The notes under the pieces are model-generated. The model made no database searches and had not been told where the DNA came from. It worked only from the letters and a program-made list of their open reading frames with translations. Below are positions 44,290 to 53,569 of a DNA stretch of 64,000 nucleotides, piece after piece (position 1 is the stretch's first letter; each line of letters begins with the position of its first letter). Made by a program: the position numbers and the translations under genes. Source of the DNA: an uncultured Butyrivibrio sp. (lineage in GTDB: Bacteria; Bacillota; Clostridia; Lachnospirales; Lachnospiraceae); contig NZ_CAMVPU010000016.1 of NCBI RefSeq assembly GCF_947169445.1, forward strand, positions 10,005-74,004. The letters are read 5' to 3'.

Positions 44290-47199
44290 ATGAGATACGA
44301 TTTAAGCGGACAGTGGACAATTAAATTAGCAGATGGCAGGGAAAAGATAGATGGCTTTCTTCCGGGGACTCTTGACGAGAATAAAATGGGAAACCCGGAT
44401 AAAGTGGCCAAGGCCTGGCATCCTGATGTGGAGGAGAGAAATAAGAACCTTGATAAGGATGCAAGACTAGATCCAAGGATTGCCACGAGGCTATCCAGAA
44501 ACTATACCTATGAAGGCGCGGCAACCTTTACAAGAGTATTTCATGGAAAAGTCCTTGAAGGAAGGAGATATTTTCTTTTTGCGGAAAGGGCAAGGAAAAT
44601 TTCTCTTAGGATCGATGGTGTGAGTGCACCCTGTGTAAGAACAGGGCTTTCTGCACCTTCTGTTTTCGAGGTGACAGGTCTTTTGCGGGACGGAAGTGTT
44701 ATTGAGATTACCAGCGATAATACTTATCCGGGGCTTCCTTATAGGGATATTACTTTTTCTTCTGCGGCTACTGATGAGACAGCCACCAACTGGAACGGAG
44801 TTATAGGGGAACTTTATATAGAGGAAAAAGAAGCTGTATTTATTGATAGTGTCAGAATTTATCCGGAAGCTGATGGGGCGAATACTATAAGCGGTGAAAC
44901 CACGATATGCGATTGGATAAGCAATCAATGTATTGGAGTAATTGATGACGCGCATTTCGGGAAAAATGGACAGAATTCTGTAGAAGTAGAAATCTGCCTG
45001 GAAGGGGAGTGCCTTAAAGAAAAACTGAAAAAGAAAATAACTCTTTTTTCCGGCGCTTCAAACGGTTTCCATTTTAGTGGTATTGAATTATCTGATAAGG
45101 CGCTTTTTGACCGCTGGGATGAGTATGAAGGCAAGCTGCACACTATAAAAGCAACACTTTCAGATACAAGTGGGAAAATCCTTGATTCACAGAGCGCTTC
45201 CTTTGGAATCAGAAAATTTAGTTATGATAGCAGCGGAAGACTTACATTAAATGGAAGAAGGATTTTCCTTCGAAGTGAGGCAAACTGCGCTCTTTTCCCG
45301 GAGACAGGGCATCCGCCAATGGATAAGGAAAGCTGGCTTGAAATAATGAAGACCTATTCTTCCTATGGTGTAAACTGTGTCAGATGCCATTCCTGGTGTC
45401 CGCCAGAGGCGGCTTTTTCGGCAGCGGATGAACTTGGAATGCTGGTGCAGGCAGAGCTTCCAAACTGGAATCCAAGGGATGCTTTTTCAAGTGGAGAAAG
45501 CAGGTCTTTTTACGAGAATGAGATAGTTCAGATCGTAAAGACCTATGCCAACCACCCATCATTTGTCATGCTCACTTTGGGAAATGAGCTTCACACTGAT
45601 GATGCCGGAATAGAAGAAATGCATCATCTTATGGATATCGCAAGGAAAATTGATCCTACAAGGCTCTACGCCTGGGGCTCCAATAATTTTTATGGCGCAA
45701 AGGGGACCGATGAGGCGAGTGATTTTTATACTTCTTCCAACTGCGGAGAAGATGTTTTAAGGCTGGCTGTGGCAGGAAATAACGGAAGGATCAACAAAGA
45801 GGACCCAAATACAAAAAGAGACTTTTCTGAGTCAATGAAGAGACTACGAGAGGAATATAAAAAACCATTTTTTAGCTTTGAGGTGGGACAGTATGAGATA
45901 CTTCCCGATATGCATGAACTGGCATATTTTAAGGGCGTTACAAGGCCTGATAATCTTCAGATAGTGCGGGATAGGCAAAGGGCAGCAGGGCTTACTGATG
46001 AGGAATATGACAAAAGAGTAGCCGCCACGGGGGAACTATCTCTTTTAGCCTATAGGGAAGAAGTCGAGACAGTTCTTAGAACTCCTGAAATGTCCGGCAT
46101 ATCCCTTTTGGGGCTTCAGGATTTTACCGGTCAGGGGACAGCTCTGGTAGGGATGTTAAACTCCCATCTAAAGCCTAAAGAATATCCCTTTGCAGAAAGT
46201 AATAGATTCAAAAACTTTTTTGATTCGACAGTTCTGCTGGTGCTGATGGATAAATATACTTATGAGGTTGGCGATACCTTTAGGGCGGAAGTCAAGGTGG
46301 CCAACTATGGGAAAGAAAGTTTATTTGGGCCGGTGGAATACAGCTTTAAAAATTCTAATGAATATGAAGTAGACGGATGCGAGGGAAAATCAAATATTGA
46401 TGGTTTCTTCCTTGCAAAGGGCAGTATAGGTGACAACATCGAGTGCAAGGCAGGTGAGCTGACCAGTCTTGGATACATCGAGAGTTCTTTTGCAAATATA
46501 CAAAAACCAACAAGACTAAGTATTGTTGTCTCAATGAGAAAACCGGATAATTCAGAAAATAAATGTGATTCTAATAGCACTGACAAATTGGATAGTTATA
46601 GTGGTTTGAATAGGATAATAAAGTCCGAATATCCTATATGGGTGTATCCGAAGGTTACCCCCATCTGTCCCGAGGACATCTACGAGACTGAAACGCTTGA
46701 TGAAAAAGCCTTAGATATCCTTGAAAAGGGCGGTAAAGTATACTACAGCCCGCCTTCCACCAAGGAGGCAATTCCAAATTCGATAAAAGCACAGTTTTCT
46801 ACGGACTTTTGGTCTGTTGGAACATTTCCATTCCAGGAAGGCTCCATGGGGCAGCTGATTGATGATAAGCATCCGATATTTAGCAGTTTCCCAACGGAGT
46901 TTCATTCCAACTGGCAGTGGTTTCATATGGCATCCCAGAGGGCTTTTATCCTTCCAAGATATATGAAGACAATTGTGGCGGAGATGGACTGCTATGTTAC
47001 GTTGCGGCCTATGGCTCAGCTCTTTGAAGTAAAGTGCGGAAAGGGCAGAATGCTTTTATCCTCCCTGGGACTTCAGAATCTGCAGCAGTATCCTGAGGCG
47101 AGAGCTCTTTTAAATAGTATTTATAACTATATGGAAAGCGGTGATTTCAATCCGCAACAGACAGTTAGTTTGGAGGAACTGTATCGGATAATTCAATAG
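44290..47199 (+). CDS. Glycoside hydrolase family 2 protein
   Basis: A 969-residue cytoplasmic enzyme with no signal peptide. Residues 1-190 form the family 2 sugar-binding jelly-roll domain, followed by an Ig-like domain (about 190-315) and a TIM barrel (about 320-620). The acid/base Glu lies in TLGNELHTD near 434 and the probable nucleophile in FFSFEVGQYE near 535. The last 330 residues hold further beta domains. Family 2 covers beta-galactosidase, -glucuronidase and -mannosidase; the substrate is unclear. Its cytoplasmic site suggests it acts on imported oligosaccharides. There is no transporter next to it. Confidence 0.85.
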   Translation: MRYDLSGQWTIKLADGREKIDGFLPGTLDENKMGNPDKVAKAWHPDVEERNKNLDKDARLDPRIATRLSRNYTYEGAATFTRVFHGKVLEGRRYFLFAERARKISLRIDGVSAPCVRTGLSAPSVFEVTGLLRDGSVIEITSDNTYPGLPYRDITFSSAATDETATNWNGVIGELYIEEKEAVFIDSVRIYPEADGANTISGETTICDWISNQCIGVIDDAHFGKNGQNSVEVEICLEGECLKEKLKKKITLFSGASNGFHFSGIELSDKALFDRWDEYEGKLHTIKATLSDTSGKILDSQSASFGIRKFSYDSSGRLTLNGRRIFLRSEANCALFPETGHPPMDKESWLEIMKTYSSYGVNCVRCHSWCPPEAAFSAADELGMLVQAELPNWNPRDAFSSGESRSFYENEIVQIVKTYANHPSFVMLTLGNELHTDDAGIEEMHHLMDIARKIDPTRLYAWGSNNFYGAKGTDEASDFYTSSNCGEDVLRLAVAGNNGRINKEDPNTKRDFSESMKRLREEYKKPFFSFEVGQYEILPDMHELAYFKGVTRPDNLQIVRDRQRAAGLTDEEYDKRVAATGELSLLAYREEVETVLRTPEMSGISLLGLQDFTGQGTALVGMLNSHLKPKEYPFAESNRFKNFFDSTVLLVLMDKYTYEVGDTFRAEVKVANYGKESLFGPVEYSFKNSNEYEVDGCEGKSNIDGFFLAKGSIGDNIECKAGELTSLGYIESSFANIQKPTRLSIVVSMRKPDNSENKCDSNSTDKLDSYSGLNRIIKSEYPIWVYPKVTPICPEDIYETETLDEKALDILEKGGKVYYSPPSTKEAIPNSIKAQFSTDFWSVGTFPFQEGSMGQLIDDKHPIFSSFPTEFHSNWQWFHMASQRAFILPRYMKTIVAEMDCYVTLRPMAQLFEVKCGKGRMLLSSLGLQNLQQYPEARALLNSIYNYMESGDFNPQQTVSLEELYRIIQ

Positions 47200-47355
47200 T
47201 CTAATTCATTTATAAGTAAATTATTTATAAACTTTTTTGCCATATAAAAAATTTCTTCGTATAAAAGGATATAATGAAAGTGATATTTAGCAAAAATCAA
47301 TGTGTCATGGCGTATATCACATAGATGTTTTTGGCAGATTACGGAGGAAAAAACT

Positions 47356-47598
47356 ATGAGTGATGAAAAGAGAATGGCTTTATCTGACGATGAACTCGAA
47401 ATGATAAGTGGCGGCAAAAATATTAATGGCAAGGAAATGAATCTTGTTATGCGCGGCACCAGACCTAAGAGTAAGAGTGCGGTATATACCGGTCAGACAA
47501 CCAAGGTTATTGATTTAGTTGGTGGAAAAGACGAGAAGCCAACTATAGGTGGAGATAAGGATCTTAACTCTTTGCTGGGACCTGGAACTCCATGCTGA
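47356..47598 (+). CDS. Small peptide with double-glycine (GG) leader
   Basis: An 80-residue peptide starting at ATG 47356 (site CGGAGG); the frame extends upstream but without a start that fits. Residues 1-20 look like a double-glycine export leader: ALSDDELEMISGG, with cleavage expected after Gly20. The 60-residue core is hydrophilic (Lys/Gly/Asp-rich) with a repeated VGGKDEKP / IGGDKD pattern and ends in a single C-terminal Cys (PGTPC). Such leaders are cut by C39 peptidase transporters, but none is in the window. It could be a bacteriocin-like or signalling peptide, or an orphan export substrate. Confidence 0.65.
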   Translation: MSDEKRMALSDDELEMISGGKNINGKEMNLVMRGTRPKSKSAVYTGQTTKVIDLVGGKDEKPTIGGDKDLNSLLGPGTPC

Positions 47599-47682
47599 AA
47601 AATATTATAAAATTGTTGTAAAAAATATAGCTGCAATGTGGTATTATGTACTAGAGTTTATCACTTTAGTGAGGTAACGATA

Positions 47683-48579
47683 ATGACCATATTGCAGCTA
47701 AAATACATTATAGCGATTGATGAGGAATGCTCCATGCGAAGGGCAGCCGACAGACTTTATGTTTCTCAGCCGGGCCTTTCCAGTGCGGTAAGAGATCTTG
47801 AAAATGAACTGGGTATTCAGATTTTTGAACGAGTTCATAACGGGGTTGTTACTACTGCAGCGGGAGCATCTTTTATTGCCTATGCAAGAAGCGCAGTTGA
47901 ACAGTTTGAGAAGGTTGAAGAGAAATACCTTAATTCCAAGAACGAAAAGCCTACATTTTCTGTTTCAATGCAGCATTATACAATAGCGGTCAATGCATTT
48001 ATAGAAACTGTAAAAGAGTATGATCTTGAGGAATATCAGTTCCATATCAGAGAGACTCAGACCAGTGAAGTTATTGAGGATGTTAAGACACTTCGAAGTG
48101 AAGTTGGTGTAATTGCATTAAGCGATTTTAACAAGAGCACTTTCAGGAAAATATTTGCTGACGCATCCCTGGAGTTTACGGAGCTTTTTACCAGAAATAC
48201 ATATCTGTATCTTAGTAAGCATCATCCTCTTGCGGATAAAGAGACTATTTCACTTGATGACGTCAAAGATTATCCTTGTATGGTTTTTGATCAGGGAGAC
48301 AATACTTCTTTTTACTATAGAGAGGAAGCTCTTGCTACCTATGATTACAAGAAAGTCATCAGTACCAACGAAAGAGCCACATCTATCGAGCTTATGCTGG
48401 GACTTAACGGATATGCCGTTGGAGCAGCAATGCTCGGAGACAGCCTGAATACATCCGAAATAAAGGCTATTAAGCTTAATGAGGAAGAAAACCTGACCTT
48501 CGGCTATATCACGAGAAAGGGCGCGGCTCTTAGCAAAATGGCACAGACGTTTGTTCAGAAATTAAGTGAAAAGAGCTGA
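47683..48579 (+). CDS. LysR family transcriptional regulator
   Basis: A 298-residue DNA-binding regulator. An N-terminal winged helix (MTILQLKYIIAIDEECSMRR region, then the recognition helix with YVSQPGLSSAVRDLENELG) and a C-terminal periplasmic-binding-like effector domain (about 90-295) are visible. I start at 47683 because GAGG is about nine nt upstream. The 84-bp region upstream contains TCACTTTAGTGA at 47661-47672, a palindrome that could be its operator. It lies next to the GG-leader peptide on the same strand, so it is not divergent from a clear target. Confidence 0.88.
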   Translation: MTILQLKYIIAIDEECSMRRAADRLYVSQPGLSSAVRDLENELGIQIFERVHNGVVTTAAGASFIAYARSAVEQFEKVEEKYLNSKNEKPTFSVSMQHYTIAVNAFIETVKEYDLEEYQFHIRETQTSEVIEDVKTLRSEVGVIALSDFNKSTFRKIFADASLEFTELFTRNTYLYLSKHHPLADKETISLDDVKDYPCMVFDQGDNTSFYYREEALATYDYKKVISTNERATSIELMLGLNGYAVGAAMLGDSLNTSEIKAIKLNEEENLTFGYITRKGAALSKMAQTFVQKLSEKS

Positions 48580-48592
48580 GATAAAAGTTTTC

Positions 48593-48621
48593 TTGACTTT
48601 TGCATAATAGAAACATAGAAT
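48593..48621 (+). promoter_or_regulatory. Promoter of the pheST T-box leader
   Basis: TTGACT at 48593-48598 and TAGAAT at 48616-48621 are separated by 17 nt. Confidence 0.65.
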
Positions 48622-48627
48622 AGGAAA

Positions 48628-48975
48628 GTAATTAAACAAAAATAAATGCATTGAAGGCGTTGGGCATAGCCCAAAGATGTCATATCTACCCTTTAAAGAG
48701 AATTGAAGTCACTGGCTGAGAGCTTCATAAGAAGGATATGTCGGAAATTTCACGCTGGAGCAGTCTAAGTGAAGCTTATACAGATAGTAGCTTGGAACGG
48801 CTATCCCCGTTACGGATAAAGTGGAGCAGTTATTGATTTGTTTTTTTATGTGAGTGATATTGATAGCTGTGGAAGCTAAGTGCATATCTTTTACAGGATA
48901 TGAACATGGGTGGTACCGCGGAAATGATTATTCGTCCCTTGTGTAGTGTTTACTACACAAGGGATTTTTTGCGTA
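48628..48975 (+). promoter_or_regulatory. T-box riboswitch (tRNA-Phe responsive)
   Basis: The leader of pheST carries the conserved antiterminator motif GGGTGGTACCGCGG at 48908-48921, whose TGGT bulge binds the uncharged tRNA end. A perfect terminator stem follows (CCCTTGTGTAG with CTACACAAGGG, 48937-48963) with a T-run. Stem I occupies about 48635-48790. A TTC near 48751 (in GAAATTTCACGC) is a plausible Phe specifier codon. Low Phe charging would favour read-through into pheS. Confidence 0.92.
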
Positions 48976-49031
48976 GAGCACTTGTGCAGTGGAAGTTTCT
49001 AGATTAATAAAAATATCAGGAGGAAAAAATT

Positions 49032-50078
49032 TTGGAAAACAACGCATTACAACAGAAGATCGAAGCAATTCGTGAAGAAATCAAAGCTAATGCATCTAAG
49101 CTTGACAGTTCTAAGCTTGTTTATGAGATGAGAAAGACCTTTATGGACAATAAGGGCGGCAAGATCAGCGCTCTTATGAAGGAGATGAAGAACATCCCCG
49201 CTGAGGAAAGAGCCGAGTTTGGTAAGAATGTCAATGAACTTAAGCAGTGGGCTCTTGAACAGTTCGAAGAACTTGATAAGAAGATGAAGGAAAAAGAGCT
49301 TAAGCTTCGTTACGAGAACGAGAAGCAGGATGTTACAATGCCTGCCAAGATGCGTTACACCGGAAATCTTCATCCTGTAACACAGATGAAGGAAACGCTT
49401 ATCGATATTTTTGCCGGAATGGGCTTTGAAATATACGAAGGTGCGGAAATTGAAAATGATTATTACAATTTCACAGCACTTAATACTCCTGCAGATCACC
49501 CTGCAAGAGATATGCAGGATACTTTTTATCTGAGTCCTGAATTCCTTCTTAGAACTCAGACTTCAGCAGGTCAGATCCATGTTATGGAGAATAAGAAGCC
49601 ACCTATTAAGATATTATCTCCCGGAAGAGTTTTCCGTTCAGATGATGATGCAACTCATTCACCAATGTTCTGGCAGATGGAAGGTCTTGTAGTTGACAAG
49701 AACATTACACTTTGTGACCTTAAGGGCGCCCTTGAGCTCTTTGCGCAGAAAATTTACGGTGAAGGAACTACAACAAGACTTCGTCCTTCATACTTCCCAT
49801 TCACAGAGCCTTCTGTAGAGGTAGACTGCAGCTGCTTCGCCTGCGGCGGTAAGGGCTGTAATCTTTGTAAGGGTACTGGCTGGATCGAGGTTCTTGGTGC
49901 CGGTATTGTTAACAAGAAGGTTTTGGAGAACTGTGGAATAGATTCTAATGAGTATAGCGGATTTGCTTTTGGTATCGGTATTGAGCGTACAACAATGCTT
50001 AAATACGGTATCAACAACATCAAGCTTATGTATGAGTCAGATCTTGATGTACTTAAGCAGATTGATCATTACGAATAA
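49032..50078 (+). CDS. pheS: Phenylalanyl-tRNA synthetase alpha subunit
   Basis: Catalytic subunit of the PheS2PheT2 enzyme, 348 residues. The N-terminal coiled coil (about 1-90) binds tRNA. The class II core shows [14 protein letters not shown] near 114, [12 protein letters not shown] near 157, [12 protein letters not shown], and [21 protein letters not shown] (motif 2). A Cys-rich loop ([19 protein letters not shown], near 273-291) is typical of many bacterial PheS. The start is TTG after AGGAGG. The T-box lies directly upstream. Confidence 0.96.
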   Translation: MENNALQQKIEAIREEIKANASKLDSSKLVYEMRKTFMDNKGGKISALMKEMKNIPAEERAEFGKNVNELKQWALEQFEELDKKMKEKELKLRYENEKQDVTMPAKMRYTGNLHPVTQMKETLIDIFAGMGFEIYEGAEIENDYYNFTALNTPADHPARDMQDTFYLSPEFLLRTQTSAGQIHVMENKKPPIKILSPGRVFRSDDDATHSPMFWQMEGLVVDKNITLCDLKGALELFAQKIYGEGTTTRLRPSYFPFTEPSVEVDCSCFACGGKGCNLCKGTGWIEVLGAGIVNKKVLENCGIDSNEYSGFAFGIGIERTTMLKYGINNIKLMYESDLDVLKQIDHYE

Positions 50079-50122
50079 TAAACGCGTATCTTACGAGAAG
50101 ATGATTCTAGGAGGAAGAAAAG

Positions 50123-52543
50123 ATGTTAGTACCTTTAAGTTGGCTTAAAGATTTTGTAGATATAGATATTGAACCAAAAGAGTTAGAAAAGAAGCTTTTT
50201 GACTGTGGATTCGAAGTTGAAGAGTGCTGGGAAGTTGGTAAAGACATTTCTAATGTAGTAGTAGGACAGGTTGAGACCTGCGAACCTATTCCAGATACTC
50301 ATCTTCATGTTTGCACTGTAAATGCAGGTGCCCATGGAACATTCCAGGTTTGCTGCGGAGCAGACAACGTTCAGGCAGGAGGTAAATATCCTCTTGCGCT
50401 TGTAGGAGCTACAGTTATTGAGACTGAAAAAGACCACGTGACAGTAATCGGTGTTGCTACGATCAAGAAGGGCAAGCTTCGCGGAATTGATTCAGAAGGT
50501 ATGCTCTGCTCAGGTGTTGAGCTTGGTGTGACTGAAGATATGTATCCGGGTGCCGGATACAACGGACTTCTTGTTTTCCCTGAGGACACAGAGGTTGGCG
50601 CAGATGTTAAGCCTATCCTTGGTCTTGATGAATGGATTTTTGACGTATCAATTACAGCTAACAGACCAGACTGTCAGAGTATTTACGGCCTTGCAAGAGA
50701 AGTTGCGGCTGTTCTTGATAAGCCGTTAAAAGAGATTGATCTTAGCTTTACAGAGACTGACGTAGAAAATGAAGGCTTTAGCGTAACTGTAGAAGATCCT
50801 GATCTTTGCCCAAGATATATCGGACACTATGTATATGATGTAAAGCTTGGACAGAGCCCTCTTTGGATGAGAAGAAGGCTTGCCATGGTTGGCAACAACT
50901 CTATCAATAATATCGTTGATATCACCAACTATATTATGAGAGAGCTTGGACAGCCAATGCATGCTTTTGACGGCAAGTTCCTTGAAGGTAACAAAATCGT
51001 TGTAAGACGTGCCAAGGCTGGCGAGAAGATTGTTACCCTTGATGAGAATGAATTTGAGCTTACTACAGATAATCTTGTTATCTGTGACGGTGTTAAGCCT
51101 GTAGCTCTTGCAGGTATCATGGGCGGTCTTAATTCTGAGATCCGTGATACCACAACTACAGTAACTTTCGAAGCTGCCAAGTTCATGCGTGACAATATCC
51201 GTAAGAGCTCAAGAGCTCTGGGCCAGTCATCTGACTCATCAGCTGCTTTCTCAAAGGGCGTTTACGAATATACAACAGTTATTGCCATGAAGAGAGCGCT
51301 TCACCTTATTGAGGAACTTGGTGCAGGTAAGGTTTCCAAGACTCATGTGGATGTTAATACTGGAAACAGCCTTGAGAAAAAAGAAATGAAGGCTTCAATA
51401 GCAAAGGTAAACGGTGTTCTTGGTATTGAAGTACCTGAAGATGAGATTAAGAGAATCCTTACAAATCTTAATTTCGAGCCTTCAATTAATGGCGATGAGC
51501 TTACAATCAAGATTCCTGCATATCGTGAAGATATGGAAGATTATCCTGATATCGCAGAAGAACTTATTCGTATGTATGGCTATGACCATGTACAGCCTAC
51601 ATTCCTTAAGAGTGCAAATGTAACTATGGGTGGCAGAGATCTTAAGCAGAAGACAGAGCTTAAGATAAAGAGAGCTCTTTGCGCACAGGGAGCATATGAA
51701 TGTATGCACTATTCATTCTTCTCACCTAGTGACCTTGATCTTCTTAGATTTGAAGCAGATGCGCCTGAGAGAAACGTAATTAGAATCCTTAATCCTATAA
51801 ATGAAGATCTTTCCATCATGAGATCAACACTTGCAGCTCAGATGATCCATGCAATTGCAAGAAACCAGAAGAAGGGAACTCTTGAAGGAAGATTATTCGA
51901 GCTTGCTAACAGATTCGTTCCAAAGTCACTTCCTCTTACTGAATATCCGGAGGAAAAGACAACTCTCTGCATCGGTGTTTTCGGTGAGGGAGAAGATATC
52001 TTTACATTAAAGGGACTTACTGAGAATGTTGCAGCAGCTCTTCATTTGAGCTTTAAATATGAGCCTACAACCAAGACTTTCCTTCATCCTTACAGAGCAG
52101 CCAAGATTACCTGTGAAGGTGAAGAGATTGGTTACCTTGGTCAGATCACATATGAGATTCAGGATGAGACTGATATGAGAATTCCTGCATATGTATGTGA
52201 GATAGATCTTTCAGTGCTTTCCAAGTGGTACGGCAAGACTCCTGTATTTGAGCCACTTTCAAAGTTCCCGATTGTTAAGCGTGACCTTGCTCTTATCATG
52301 GACAAGACAGTTACCTGCGGTGAAGTAGAGGAAGCTATCTATGGCTCCTGCAAGTACGTAACAGATGTTAAGCTCTTTGATGTTTATGAAGGACTTCCAA
52401 TTCCTCCTACCAAGAAGAGTATGGCATTTACAATCACCTTCACTCCTAAGGATGAAGAGCTTACCTATGAAGTAGTAAGTGGCTTCGTAGATAAAATGCT
52501 GAGAAAACTTTCCTTCACAATGGGAATCGAGATCAGATCATAA
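50123..52543 (+). CDS. pheT: Phenylalanyl-tRNA synthetase beta subunit
   Basis: Partner of PheS, 806 residues. An N-terminal EMAP-like OB domain (about 40-160), the B3/B4 editing domain (about 210-385), B5 domain (about 405-480) and the C-terminal FDX-ACB anticodon domain (LSKFPIVKRDLALIMD onward, about 710-806) are all recognisable. It begins 45 bp after pheS with AGGAGG and belongs to the same T-box-controlled operon. Confidence 0.96.
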   Translation: MLVPLSWLKDFVDIDIEPKELEKKLFDCGFEVEECWEVGKDISNVVVGQVETCEPIPDTHLHVCTVNAGAHGTFQVCCGADNVQAGGKYPLALVGATVIETEKDHVTVIGVATIKKGKLRGIDSEGMLCSGVELGVTEDMYPGAGYNGLLVFPEDTEVGADVKPILGLDEWIFDVSITANRPDCQSIYGLAREVAAVLDKPLKEIDLSFTETDVENEGFSVTVEDPDLCPRYIGHYVYDVKLGQSPLWMRRRLAMVGNNSINNIVDITNYIMRELGQPMHAFDGKFLEGNKIVVRRAKAGEKIVTLDENEFELTTDNLVICDGVKPVALAGIMGGLNSEIRDTTTTVTFEAAKFMRDNIRKSSRALGQSSDSSAAFSKGVYEYTTVIAMKRALHLIEELGAGKVSKTHVDVNTGNSLEKKEMKASIAKVNGVLGIEVPEDEIKRILTNLNFEPSINGDELTIKIPAYREDMEDYPDIAEELIRMYGYDHVQPTFLKSANVTMGGRDLKQKTELKIKRALCAQGAYECMHYSFFSPSDLDLLRFEADAPERNVIRILNPINEDLSIMRSTLAAQMIHAIARNQKKGTLEGRLFELANRFVPKSLPLTEYPEEKTTLCIGVFGEGEDIFTLKGLTENVAAALHLSFKYEPTTKTFLHPYRAAKITCEGEEIGYLGQITYEIQDETDMRIPAYVCEIDLSVLSKWYGKTPVFEPLSKFPIVKRDLALIMDKTVTCGEVEEAIYGSCKYVTDVKLFDVYEGLPIPPTKKSMAFTITFTPKDEELTYEVVSGFVDKMLRKLSFTMGIEIRS

Positions 52544-52568
52544 AGTCTATTATTTGCCTGCCAGAGGC

Positions 52569-52744
52569 GGACGAACTTATAAATGATTGTTTTCGCTCTT
52601 GCAGTAATTCATGGAATATAAACAATAAGAAGCACTCCCATGGTTCAAAATTTGGATGAACCATAGACGGGAGCGCTTCTTATTTTTTTATATTCTCATG
52701 AATTATCTGCTCGGTTCGAGAACTGCACATTTATAAGTTCGTCC
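52569..52744 (-). repeat. Long hairpin element, copy 2 (opposite orientation)
   Basis: 52569-52585 is the perfect reverse complement of 52728-52744 (17 bp). Inner arms also pair: 52601-52613 with 52697-52710, and 52624-52647 with 52657-52684. On the minus strand the block aligns with 940-1120: TTATAAATGTGCAGTTCTCG, ACCGAGCAGATAAT and AGAGCGAAAACAA segments are shared. The arms differ in bases but keep pairing. It begins about 26 bp after pheT and may also act as its terminator. Confidence 0.8.
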
Positions 52745-52800
52745 TTTCTGTCAGTAAATAAAGCTGTGGACAGCAACCCGTTCAACAATTGCATAGATCT

Positions 52801-53395
52801 TCTGCGAAACACATCGAGATATTTTTTCGCCTTATGAGTGGAGAGGGAAGTTCATGAGCTTTGCAAGTTAAGGCAGGAATTCATTATATGGCTCAACATG
52901 TCTGAACATCCGACGGCTGTCTTTCGCGCAGTGCTTTTCTCGCTCGTCACTGGCAAATGAAACATTTCTTAGATGTTCGCGCACCCTTTCTTTCAATGCG
53001 CCGCTCGTAGGCCAAAACTTGCAGGGCGAATCAAAAATATAAAACAGAAAATGCCATAGCTCGCATAGCGAGCGTATATAACGATAAGGAATCTATCTTC
53101 CAAGCTAGCTTGAAGAAGTAGATTCCTTATCGTTATTAAGGTGCTCCGCACCTGTATGGCATTTTCTTAAGAAAAGCATAATTATCGCCCTGCTTCAAAC
53201 AAGTCCTCCGAGGGCGCAGGAAAGGATGCTTTGCGAACATTAGAAATGGCATTTGCCATCTAAGACTCGCGGCGAAAAAGCACCTGCTTGAAAGCGGCCT
53301 AGGATGTGAGTTTTGAGCCATAGAATTCCTGCCTTAACTTGCAAGGCCATGAACCCCCGACAGGAGTGGCGAAAAAAATCTCGAGTGTGAGCAGA
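52801..53395. ncRNA. Giant (about 600-nt) imperfect palindrome, candidate ornate RNA
   Basis: No gene is present. The two halves pair almost from end to end: 52815-52831 with 53368-53383, 52850-52882 with 53323-53354 (32 pairs, one bulge), 52890-52896 with 53313-53319, 52906-52911 with 53302-53307, 52928-52938 with 53276-53287, 52951-52959 with 53250-53258, 52973-52980 with 53233-53240, 53021-53029 with 53185-53193, and 53046-53058 with 53155-53167. The tip is a multiloop with three hairpins (53059-53073, 53080-53134, 53139-53153). The strand of transcription cannot be decided. It lies between pheT and an ABC exporter operon. Confidence 0.75.
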
Positions 53396-53450
53396 CGCTC
53401 TTAACATGTTGTGGGTGGGACAAAAATGTGAAGGGGAAGGCAATAATGAA

Positions 53451-53479
53451 TTGTGTGCCATGTTTTTTTATCATATAAT
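53451..53479 (+). promoter_or_regulatory. Promoter of the ABC exporter operon
   Basis: TTGTGT at 53451-53456 and TATAAT at 53474-53479 are 17 nt apart, about 90 bp before the first start codon. Confidence 0.6.
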
Positions 53480-53569
53480 GAGAAAGACTGGCGTAGTGGG
53501 CATTTGTGCAGAGATGGTTATGGGGAACCTGCATATTTTGGCCGTTTGACAGGAAAGGGTGGTGGAAAA

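Noticed and set aside
53136..53321. Minus-strand ORFs of 61-73 residues within the giant palindrome
   Set aside because: They sit in paired RNA-like sequence and lack ribosome sites and recognisable motifs.
52801..53395. Known large RNAs (ROOL, GOLLD, OLE, HEARO) or a retron
   Set aside because: No reverse transcriptase, phage genes or tRNA cluster is nearby, and I do not recognise the conserved segments of those RNAs. A covariance search would be decisive.
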